A stretch of 64,000 nt of DNA from Streptomyces sp. CG1 (lineage in GTDB: Bacteria; Actinomycetota; Actinomycetes; Streptomycetales; Streptomycetaceae), in NCBI RefSeq assembly GCF_041080625.1, contig NZ_CP163518.1, forward strand, positions 10,285,501-10,349,500, given 5' to 3'. The notes below the pieces were generated by a model that did no database searches, was not told the DNA's origin, and was given only the letters and a program-made list of their open reading frames with translations. Shown one piece after another: positions 52,065-59,980 of the stretch (position 1 is its first letter; each line of letters opens with the position of its first letter). Position numbers and translations under genes: made by a program.

Positions 52065-52364
52065 TTGCTGAGTACGGCGGCCCTTGGATGGACCGCGGTT
52101 GCACTGAGCGTGCACACGACCGGCTCGACCGCACTGGACCCTGACAGTGTGACCAATGCTGATCTGGCCCGGATGGGCGCTGCTGTGATGGCCGGCATCG
52201 CGGCGGTGGCTGCCGGATTGTGGTGGTGCCACTGGGCGAACGTACGCAGTCGACCGGTGATCGGCGGAGGCTGGGCGCGCGGGGCGTTTGCCGTCTCGGC
52301 CGTCCATTCGATGTTCGTCGTACCAGTGATTGTGTTTGCCTCCTGGGACTGGAAGGCCCTGTGA
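52065..52364 (+). CDS. Possible small membrane protein
   Basis: This up to 99-residue frame starts at TTG 52065 (or GTG near 52110) and has three hydrophobic segments: ALGWTAVALSVHT, MGAAVMAGIAAVAAGLWWCH and GAFAVSAVHSMFVVPVIVFA. There is no clear ribosome site, so the start and even the gene are uncertain. Confidence 0.45.
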   Translation: MLSTAALGWTAVALSVHTTGSTALDPDSVTNADLARMGAAVMAGIAAVAAGLWWCHWANVRSRPVIGGGWARGAFAVSAVHSMFVVPVIVFASWDWKAL

Positions 52365-52455
52365 TCGCGTTCACGTGCGCGGTGCTCGCCGGCGGTGTGT
52401 GGGAGGCCGCTGGGGTGACTGCACCAGCTACTGAGGTTGTCGCTTCGGTATGACG

Positions 52456-52590
52456 TCATGGCGGGGCCGACCCCAGTTCGGTCTCGGCGATGAACCCGTT
52501 CAGCAGGCCTCGCTGGTGCTGCATCCGTTTCAGGTGCGCCCACACACCCTCGGCCGGGTTGAGGTCCGGTGTGTACGAAGGGAGACCTCC
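52456..52590 (-). mobile_element. C-terminal scrap of an IS630-type transposase
   Basis: The minus-strand frame reads LPSYTPDLNPAEGVWAHLKR and ends ETELGSAPP. LPxYxPxLNPxExxWxxLK is the hallmark around the catalytic Glu of IS630/Tc1-mariner DDE transposases. The rest of the element and its ends are missing. Confidence 0.75.
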
Positions 52591-52632
52591 AGCTCGCGCC
52601 GGTCCATCGGTTGCCTCCGCCCTTGAAGGCTG

Positions 52633-52807
52633 ATCCGAGAGCCTGGCGCACGAGTTCGGGCCGTTCGGGACCAAGGTGCTCATCATCGAGCCCGGGGGGA
52701 ACGCACCGCTGCGTCTGCCGCTGGGCATCGACGCCACCGATGTGCTCACCACCCAGGTGACCGGCACCCATCGCGAGCTGCAGACCTGGGAGCGCCTGAG
52801 TCGGTGA
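52633..52807 (+). pseudogene. C-terminal remnant of a short-chain dehydrogenase
   Basis: The plus strand reads ESLAHEFGPFGTKVLIIEPG followed by LPLGIDATDVLTTQVTGTHR and ELQTWERLSR before TGA at 52805. The first motif is the beta-6 region of classical SDRs. The normal segment between EPGG and LPLG is deleted. The catalytic YxxxK and Rossmann N-terminus are absent. Confidence 0.78.
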
Positions 52808-54570
52808 GGGAGGGGGCGACCGCGCATATCCGGGCCGCGACGCGTTCGGGGTCGGTCTCCCACAGCCGCGCGGTGTTGTCGGCTCCGGCGGTGGCCAGCG
52901 TGTGGCCGTCCGGGCTGAACGCGAGCCCGTAGACGCGGTCGGTGTGACCGGTGAGGGTGGCCGGCTCCGTCGGTCGATACGGGTGGGCGACATCCCAGAG
53001 CTTCGCCGTGCCGTCGGCACTGCCCGTGGCCAGCGTGTGTCCGTCCCGGCTGAAGCCGACCGCGTAGACGGCATTGGTGTGGTGGGTGAGCACGGCGGCG
53101 GTGACCGGGTGGTGCAGGTCGCTGATGTCCCACAGGCGTGCGGTGCGATCCACACTCGCCGAGGCCAGAAGGTGTCCGTCGGGGCTGAAGGCAACCGATC
53201 GTACGGTGTCGCTGTGCCCGGCCAACTTGGCTATGGACCGCGGATGTCGGGGGGCGGTGACATCCCACAGCCGGATCGTGCTGTCGTGGCCACAGCTGGC
53301 CAGGGTGTGTCCGTCGGGGCTGAAGACCGCTACCTCGACGTTGTTGACGTGCCCGGTCAGAACGCTGTCGAGGGCGGGGTGACGGAGGTCGGCGATGTTC
53401 CACAGCCGTACCGTGGCGTCCTCACTCGCGGTGGCCAGGGTACGGCCGTCCGGGCTGAAGCCGACCCTCCACACGAGGTCGGTGTGCCCGGCCAGGTCGG
53501 CCAGCGTGCGGGGGTGCCGGGGATCGGCGACGTCCCACAACCGAGCCGTGTGGTCGTCGGCGGCGGCGAGGGTATGGCCGTGCGGGCTGAAGGCCACCGA
53601 CCGTACCGTGCCGGTGTGGCCGGTCAACCTGGCCAGCAGATACGGGCGGTGAGGGTTGGTGACATCGGTCAGCCGCACCGTGTGATCGATGCGTCCCGTC
53701 GCCAGTACGTGTCCGTCCGGCCGGAAGGCCACCCCGTACAGCCCGTCGCGGTGCCCGGCGACCACGGGGCCGGGAAGATGCCACAGCCGTTCGGTACGGT
53801 CGTCGCTCACCGTCGCGAGCGTGTGGCCGTCCGGGGCGAAGGCCGCGCCGGTTGACGTTGTCGGTATGGCCGGTGAGGGTGGTGAGATTCACGGGTGCGC
53901 GCGGGTCGGTGATGTCCCACAGCCGTACGGTGTGGTCCTGGCTCGTGCTGGCGAGTCCACGCCCGTCGGGTGTGAAGACCAGCGAACGGACAGTATCGGT
54001 ATGTCCGTTCAGGATGGACTCGGGTGATGGGTGGCGCGGGTCGGTGACATCCCACAGGCGCACGGTGCGATCGGCTCCCGCGGTCGCCAGCAGGTGCCCG
54101 TCGGGACTGAAGACGGCGGACCAGACGGTTCCGGTACGGCCGCTGATCGTGGCCCGGCCCGACGGCCGCCGTGCGTCGGTCACGTCCCACAGCCGTACAG
54201 TCCCGTCATCGCCGGCGGTCGCGAGGGTGCGGCCGTCCGGGCTGAACGCCGCCGAAAGGACTGTGCCAGTGTGTCCGGTGAGCGTGGACAGACCGACCGG
54301 ACGGCGCGGGTCGGTGACATCCCACAGCCGCACCGTGGTCCGGTCGTCACTCGCGACCGCCAACGTATGGCCATTCGGGCTGAACGCCACCGACCAGACG
54401 TTGTCCGTACGTCTGTGAGCGTGGACAGGCCGACGGGACGACATGGGTCGCCGACGTCCCACAGCCGTACCGTCCTGTCGAGGCCGGCCGTGGCGAGTAC
54501 CCGCCCGTCGCGGCGGAACGCCACCGCGCGGACACCGGCCCGGTGAGCGGCGCTGTCCGCGGTCCTGGAG
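52746..54570 (-). pseudogene. WD40-repeat protein, C-terminal 13 blades, frameshifted
   Basis: About 13 tandem repeats of about 45 codons fit the pattern GHTDxVxSVAFSPDGHTLAT then xDxTVRLWDVTDPRHP, nearly two seven-bladed beta-propellers. The frame changes near 54410 and 53860, each inside a repeat. The C-terminus (ARLWETDPERVAARIC) is followed by unrelated antisense codons of an SDR scrap. The N-terminal effector part usual in Streptomyces WD40 proteins (HTH, nSTAND or kinase domain) is absent: the frame opens only at about 54570. A 68-bp piece of its 3' end recurs at 56711-56778. Confidence 0.85.
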
Positions 54571-54642
54571 CGGGCAGCATCCCAACCAATCGGCGCGACC
54601 GGGCCGCGGTACGCGCCGCCTCGACAACTCCATGGGGGACCT

Positions 54643-55223
54643 ATGCGTGAGATCGTGAAGCGTGTCGCCACGACAGTCACCGCGGTGTGCCTGTTCAGTG
54701 CGCTGCCCACCGCCGCACATGCCACGGCGGCCGGCCTGGCGGGCTCCACCGTCAACCACCCTCTGTACGGCGACCACTTGAACAAGGGCGAGACCCTCGA
54801 CAAGGGGCAGAGCATCACCGGCGACACCGTCAACGGGCCGGTACAGCTGATCATGCAGGACGACGGGAACCTGGTCCTGTACGCACCGAACGGTACGGCC
54901 TGCTGGGCCACGGGGACGAACAACAGCGGCGGCGACCACCCAGGACGACGGAAACTTCGTGGTCTACCAGGCCGGAGACAACCCCCGGGCCGTGTGGGCC
55001 AGTAACACGGTCGGAAGCGGCGGCGACGCGGTCAACATCAACCGATGGGGCCAGCTGTGTGTCTCGACAACACCAGCGAGAACGATCCCTGCGGCTGCTC
55101 CACGGAGTCCCCTACTGCGATGACCTCCACCCGAACTGCGACGCCTCCCACCCCGGTCATTGCCAACCGACCGACGGTTGCGGAACCCTCTGGAAGTACC
55201 GCTGCAATGGCTGCTGCAACTGA
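54643..55223 (+). pseudogene. Secreted bulb-type (mannose-binding) lectin, frameshifted
   Basis: A signal peptide (residues 1-28) precedes a bulb-type lectin domain: LNKGETLDKGQSITGDTVNG and VQLIMQDDGNLVLYAPNGTA contain the QDxNxVxY sugar-site motif. After NNSGG the frame shifts (TTQDDGNFVVYQAGDNPRAV has the second QDxNxVxY). It shifts twice more before a Cys-rich tail (PYCDDLHPNCD; WKYRCNGCCN). At least three frame changes in 580 bp indicate a pseudogene or poor consensus. The tail has about eight cysteines and would be a distinct domain. Confidence 0.78.
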
Positions 55224-55420
55224 GAAGCCGTTCTCCCGGCGATGCTCGCCGCAAAACGACTCCTGAAGCCACGCCGAAACGACTCCCTCAGAAACCGACA
55301 CAGCCATCTCGTCCTCGATCCAGCAGCGCAGCGCAATTCGTCTGATCGCCCACACGGCCCTCTGCAGGGCGCGCTTCGTGCGCCGGGCGAACAGGCTCGT
55401 TCACCCGGCCGAGGGACTGT

Positions 55421-55807
55421 TCAGTGTTCCAGGGCGCGGGCGATTGGCAGGGTGTCGCAGGTTTGCCGCAGGCGGACGATCCTGCTGTCCCGCAGAGTGA
55501 AGACGTGTGCGAACCGTGAGGTCACCGGAGTGCCCGCGGTGGTGATGCCTGCGTATCGGCCCAGGACGACGACGTGGTCGCCGTCTTCGAAGAACTCCTC
55601 GCTGACGACCTGGAATTCGGTGAAGTGGGTGAGGAAGCCGAAGAAGTCGCCCAGGATGTTGTCCAGGCCGCGGTACACGCCGCCGTTGGGGAAGCCTTCG
55701 ACCACATCCCACTCGGCGTCGGGTGCGACGACCGACCGGATGACCTGCGGGTCGCCCTTGGCGCTGTAGTAGCGGCGGATGACGTCGATCTGCGATGAGT
55801 CCGGCAC
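55421..55807 (-). CDS. SnoaL/NTF2-like domain protein
   Basis: This 128-residue NTF2-fold protein reads QIDVIRRYYSAKGDPQVIRS, VVAPDAEWDVVEGFPNGGVY, and DGDHVVVLGRYAGITTAGTP. It resembles the ketosteroid-isomerase-like YesE/SnoaL group. The GTG at 55807 is favoured because GGGAGGAG lies 6 nt upstream; the ATG at 55822 precedes that site. Its neighbours are remnants, so function is not inferable. Confidence 0.82.
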   Translation of the reverse strand: MPDSSQIDVIRRYYSAKGDPQVIRSVVAPDAEWDVVEGFPNGGVYRGLDNILGDFFGFLTHFTEFQVVSEEFFEDGDHVVVLGRYAGITTAGTPVTSRFAHVFTLRDSRIVRLRQTCDTLPIARALEH

Positions 55808-55822
55808 GGCTGCTCCTCCCAT

Positions 55823-56625
55823 TGGTTCCCCAGGCCGGGGTGTCTGTCAGTTTCCTCGGTTGTCCGTGAGCACGGCCAGTACACACCCGGCCGAGTGGCG
55901 GAGACTCTGTGCGGACTTGCGGGGTCGCCGGTGTCTGGCGCCGGAAATCCGTGTCAAGTTCGGGCCCCGCGGTCCCTCGGGAAGCTGCGGTTTCACTGCC
56001 GGGAGTGGCGCAGGCACCACTGACGAGTGATCGTGCTGCCGACGGCGATGGCCTGTTGCCGGAGGCCTGCGTTCTGACGCTTCGCTGACCATCGCAGATG
56101 GAGGACTGGATGAAGGCACGGCGAGGCTGGAGGGGCGGCACGCCGACGGGCGCCAGCCGCCGCGGCAGCGGTGGCGCTGGCCGGATCGGTGTCGAAGCCC
56201 GCGACAGCTGCCCAGGAACGGGACCTTGAACCTACGTATCCGGGACCTTGAACCTACGTATCGGTTCGTGCTGCTGGAGACCCATGAGCTGCCCTTCACG
56301 GCGGCAAGCCGCTCTCCCGAAGCCGCAGCAACGGGAGCCGGAGAGGGGCCTTCGGTCAAGACCGACCGGCGGGCCCCGCCCGGGGCATGCGGTCCGGACT
56401 CCCACGCGTGGACATGCTGCTCGTCCGTGCCGGTCTCAGCCCCCGGCGTTCCGCAGCGGCGCGAACACTCCGCGCCGGGTCCACTCCGGTCCTGCCGCTC
56501 GGGAGGAGAGCGAAACCCGCCCCTCGCCCGACCGGGTCGGCGCCCGCGCGGACGATGGACGGACCAGGCAGGCGGCACGGACAAGGACACGCCCCGGCGG
56601 TGCAACTGGATTAGCGACCGTCGCG
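55823..56625. other. Gene-poor stretch with no recognisable intact gene
   Basis: Neither strand has convincing coding sequence. Near 56110-56215 the plus strand may hold the start of a secreted protein (MKARRGWRGG, then in another frame AAAAVALAGSVSKPATAAQE), broken by a frame change. It also holds a 22-bp tandem duplication (56220-56262). A long minus-strand open frame here has an Arg/Pro/Ser composition typical of non-coding high-GC DNA. Confidence 0.5.
56220..56262. repeat. 22-bp tandem duplication
   Basis: The unit GGGACCTTGAACCTACGTAT plus two bases occurs twice head to tail (56220-56241 and 56242-56262), identical over 21 positions. It contains TACGTA. It may be replication slippage or a remnant of an integration. 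Confidence 0.85.
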
Positions 56626-56850
56626 TCAACAGAGCCGCCTCTGCGGGAGGCCGGAGAAGTATGGGAGCTGCTGGACGTCGGTGGGGGAGGGGCTGGTGAC
56701 CACACATATGCGGGCCGCGACGCGTTCGGGGTCGGTCTCCCAAAGCCGCGCGGTGTTGTCGGTTCCGGCGGTGGCCAGGTGGGGTTCGTCCGGCCGGGAC
56801 GCCGCCGCGTACAGCCCACCGCGGTGACCTCGCGGCCGGCCGGAACGCCG
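56626..56850 (-). pseudogene. Second copy of a WD40-protein C-terminus
   Basis: The minus-strand frame reads PDEPHLATAGTDNTARLWET, DPERVAARICVVTSPSPTDV and QQLPYFSGLPQRRLC before the stop. It is the last half-blade and tail of a WD40 protein closely related to the 52.7-54.6 kb pseudogene (66 of 68 bp identical over 56711-56778). Upstream blades are missing. Unlike the other copy, its C-terminal tail looks natural. Confidence 0.8.
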
Positions 56851-56899
56851 TCGTCGACGAGGCACTGCGGCTCGTCTCCGACGCGTCACCTCGATGCCG

Positions 56900-57636
56900 C
56901 TACGGCAGGGGAACGGCATCGGCGACTACGACCCTTCCGTCCTGGACGGCCCCGAGGAAACCCGCGACGAGCGCATCATCGCCGAACTCCACCGACTGGA
57001 GTCGGCCCGGGCCGACGTCCTGCTCGACCACCTCGGCCCCATCGCCCCCGGCCACCGCCTGCTGGACGCCGGGTGCGGCCGCGGCGGCACCAGCATCATG
57101 GCCAACGCCCGCTTCGGCTGCCAGGTCGACGGCGTCTCCATCTCCGAGGCCCAGGTCGAGTTCGCGGGCGGCCAGGCCCGCAAGCGGGGTGTGGACGACC
57201 AGGTGCGCTACCACTTCCGCAACATGCTGGACACCGGCCTGCCGACCGGCGCGTTCCAGGGCATCTGGAACAACGAATTCACCATGTACGTGGACCTGTT
57301 CGACCTCTTCGCCGAGCACGCCCGCCAACTGGCCTTCGGCGGCCGCTACGTCGTCATCACGGGCTGCTACAACGACGTGACGGGCGGCCGCTCCAAAGCC
57401 GTCAGCCGCATCGACGAGCACTACACCTGCAACATCCACCCGCGCAGCGCCTACTTCAAGGCCATGGCCGCGAGCGGACTCGTCCCGATGAACGTAGTCG
57501 ACCTCACGGACGCGACCATCCCCTACTGGGAACTGCGCGCAGGTCCTCGTTGGCCACGGGCGTCGAGGACCCGTTCCTGACGGCATACAAAGAGGGCAGC
57601 TTCCACTCCCTGCTCATAGCGGCAGACCGAGTCTGA
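56900..57636 (+). pseudogene. Geranyl diphosphate 2-C-methyltransferase-like gene, truncated and frameshifted
   Basis: The readable protein has IGDYDPSVL, RIIAELHRLESARADVLLDH, SAM motif I LLDAGCGRGGTSIMANARFG, the metal/substrate region IWNNEFTMYVDLFDLFAEHA, RYVVITGCYN, and NIHPRSAYFKAMAASGLVP with IPYWELRA. The next frame then gives SSLATGVEDPFLTAYKEGSF and HSLLIAADRV. These match prenyl-diphosphate C-methyltransferases of 2-methylisoborneol clusters as I know them. About 60 N-terminal residues (the RLGDVDGxYHHHYGIG part) are missing, and one frame change occurs near 57540. No terpene cyclase is nearby. Confidence 0.82.
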
Positions 57637-57697
57637 GCCCCCTCGGCCCTCCCTTCCCAACCACCGGCCGCGCCTCTCGTCCAGGGAGGCTCGGCCG

Positions 57698-57880
57698 GTG
57701 CCTTGCCCTGCCCGCCTGTTCAACGCACGCGTCACGCGTATCGTGGCTCGCGGCGAACGCCTCTTCCTGCACGTGGCCGAGGCGAACACCGGCACGGTCG
57801 CACTCTCCGAGCGGCTCGGCCTCAAGACCCGCAAGGAAGGACCTTCCGAGGGTTCCGGACTCCCGACGCCGCTGTAGCCG
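57698..57880 (+). pseudogene. C-terminal remnant of a GNAT acetyltransferase
   Basis: The plus strand reads RLFNARVTRIVARGERLFLH, VAEANTGTVALSERLGLKTR, then in another frame TFRGFRTPDAA. This is the usual end of a GNAT acetyltransferase (xRGxxPFLHVxxxNxxAxxLYExLGFxxRxE). The acetyl-CoA P-loop part is missing and a frame change lies near 57845. Confidence 0.68.
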
Positions 57881-58020
57881 GTGGCCGCTCCCAGTGCCGG
57901 CTGCACCTCATCGACGAGCCTGCTGATGCGTTCGGCGTACGGCAGCAGTTGCTCGCCCACGTTCATCAGCGCCACGCCCCGGGCGGGCCGGCGGAACAGC
58001 GCAGTACCGAGTTCCTTCAC
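57880..58020 (-). pseudogene. Small internal fragment of a LysR-family regulator
   Basis: The minus strand reads KELGTALFRRPARGVALMNV and GEQLLPYAERISRLVDEVQP, the wing and linker helix of a LysR regulator. The helix-turn-helix before it and the effector domain after it are missing. It begins at the very stop codon of the metallo-hydrolase gene (58017-58020), so a junction lies there. Confidence 0.7.
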
Positions 58021-58679
58021 CCATACACGGCCGTTGTGGTCAGCGGCCGGGAACGGGCAGGAGGTCCTCCGTTTACTGGGCGCGCCCGTGGCCGAAGGAC
58101 CGGTCCATCGGTCCCTTCAAAGCCCAGGCCGGCGTCGAGGGCGATGACGTGGTCGGCGTTGTGCTCAATGACTCCCGCGTGCAGGACGGCGGCGTCGATG
58201 TCCCGGACCCGGCGGGAGATCTCCGCGACCGTGCGGATCGAGACGTTGTCGCCAGTGACGTATACGGTCGGAAGTCCCTGTCCGGACAGCACGAATCCGA
58301 TGACGTCGCAGTCGACGTTGCCGTCGGCGTCCCCCGGGCCGTGGACGGGGACCGCCAGCAGCGGAAAGCCGACGGCCGGTGAGCCGGGCCGCTCCGCGTC
58401 CAGTGGTCCGGGGAACACCAGCGGGGCCGTCTTCGCGAACGCGCGGCCCCGCTCGTCGAGGTTGTCCGGGTGGGCTTCGTGGCCGACCAGGACGAGGTCG
58501 ACCGGGCCCACCGTGTCCTCGACGGCGGCGCGTCCGGCGGTCTTGGCGAGGCACCCATGGGGACCCGGCTCGTCGAAGGTCGGGTCACTGACGATGCGCA
58601 GTCCGCCGGTGTCGATGACGGCCGTCGGACTGCCCGGGACGGTGATCGCGCATCCCTGCCGGGACGGACCTGTGCTCAT
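58017..58679 (-). CDS. MBL-fold metallo-hydrolase, probably truncated
   Basis: This 220-residue UlaG-like metallo-beta-lactamase-fold protein reads RIVSDPTFDEPG, then LVLVGHEAHPDNLDERGRAF, which corresponds to the HDQHPDNLD metal motif with Glu for the first Asp. PTVYVTGDNVSI is the next metal region. After DIDAAVLHAG the expected C-terminal region (HFEGWxHF metal His) is missing and unrelated residues lead to the stop. It has ATG 58679. It is probably inactive. Confidence 0.68.
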   Translation of the reverse strand: MSTGPSRQGCAITVPGSPTAVIDTGGLRIVSDPTFDEPGPHGCLAKTAGRAAVEDTVGPVDLVLVGHEAHPDNLDERGRAFAKTAPLVFPGPLDAERPGSPAVGFPLLAVPVHGPGDADGNVDCDVIGFVLSGQGLPTVYVTGDNVSIRTVAEISRRVRDIDAAVLHAGVIEHNADHVIALDAGLGFEGTDGPVLRPRARPVNGGPPARSRPLTTTAVYG

Positions 58680-58819
58680 CGCGACACTCGCACAGTGGTC
58701 TTGATCGTTTCGCTCACTCCATCGACGCGTAATGACGACCGGGTACCGCGTGAAATGCCCGTGATGCAGCGCCCATGCGGGGCAGGCATGGACGCTGCAT
58801 CAAGCGGTCGAGATGAGCG

Positions 58820-59405
58820 TCACTCCGGTGCCGTCTGTACGGCGGCATCCAGGAATCGGCGGATCAGGGTCCGCTGGTCGTCGGGGAAGTGGACCAGGCT
58901 GACGGGGCTGGCCGGCGCGTTGGTGAGCGGGATGAAGCGGACCGCCGGGTGCTGGGTACGGCGCTGTGCGACCTCCGGGACGATGCCGATGCCCCGGCCC
59001 GCGGCCACGGTCTCCAGCCGCTCGTCGTAGTTCGCCGTTTCGATGATCCGCTCCGGGCGCTGGTCCGCCGGCCACGACCAAGGTCCGGTGGTGCCGCTGA
59101 CCGTGTTGACGACCAGCGGCCAGTCCCGGACGTCCGCCCAGTCCAGACGGCCGAGGCGGGTCAGATCGCAGTGCTCGGAGCGTACGGCGATGGGCGGCTC
59201 GTCGAACAGATGCAAGGTCCGTGCCCCCCTGGGCGCGTCGACGTCACCCCGGACCACCGCGATGTCGAGAGTGCGCTGGCGCAACGCCTGAAGGGGGTCG
59301 TCGGTCCGGGTCAGGGCGACCGTCGCTCCCGTGCTCTCCTCGAAGCGGCTGACCGTCTGCTGCGTCCAGGGGTCCGGTAGCAGCCAGCTGAAGCCGGCGG
59401 TGGCG
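58820..59405 (-). pseudogene. LysR effector domain without DNA-binding domain
   Basis: The minus strand reads FSWLLPDPWTQQTVSRFEES, TGATVALTRTDDPLQALRQR, TLDIAVVRGDV and GRGIGIVPEVAQRRTQHPAV. This is most of a LysR substrate-binding domain ending VQTAPE. The N-terminal helix-turn-helix is missing: at about 59405 the sequence joins the 3' end of a cupin gene. The LysR N-terminal piece at 57880-58020 lies on the wrong side to be its simple continuation. Confidence 0.8.
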
Positions 59406-59834
59406 GTCGAGCCGGTGCACGGGGCAGTCGATGGCCGGGGCGGCGGCGTACTCCTCGTCGGTGACGGGAGTCATCCAGTGCACGACGTCGTGGTCGGTGT
59501 CGCTCTCGTTGATGGCCAGGTGGACCATCAGCCGGTTCGGCGCGGCGCCGTGCCAGTGCTCCTCGTCGGCCTCGAACAGGACGCGGTCGCCGGGACGGAT
59601 GACCTCGATCGGTCCGCCCCGGCGCTGGCACAGACCGACCCCCTCGGTGACGAAGACGGTCTGGCTCAGCGGGTGGCGGTGCCAGTGGGTGCGTGCGCCG
59701 GGCATGAAGTGCACGAGGTTGGCGCTGACCCGGGACGGGGCGGGTGCGGCGGCGACGGCGTCGATGTAGACGTCGCCGGTGAACCAGTCCGCAGGGCCCT
59801 TGACGGTGTTGATCGAGCTGCGGGTGATCTGCAA
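59406..59834 (-). CDS. Cupin-domain protein
   Basis: This single-domain cupin of about 140 residues has the metal motif 1 LVHFMPGARTHWHRHPLSQT, then FVTEGVGLCQRRGG, IRPGDRVLFEADEEHWHGAA (motif 2), and a C-terminus DHDVVHWMTPVTDEEY. It resembles cupins linked to carboxymuconolactone decarboxylase-like proteins. It seems to use a TTG start at 59834 after GAGAAAG. The natural end near EEYAAAP is intact, but no stop follows: the frame runs on to 59244 through antisense LysR codons. It is the second gene after a zinc dehydrogenase. Confidence 0.75.
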
Positions 59835-59980
59835 GGTCGTACTTTCTCTGTCAGCGTGGTGGCCTGGTGAGCAGGGCAGGGACGGGCCGCTCCCCGGCAC
59901 GGGAGCGACGGCATGTCCGGGACGGGGCCGGACGTCGGTGCCAGGGGCAGAGGCGGGCGCCCGGCCCCAGTGGTATGCGG

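Noticed and set aside
56220..56262. 22-bp duplication as an integration (att) site
   Set aside because: The copies are directly adjacent with no element between them and no integrase or tRNA gene is nearby.
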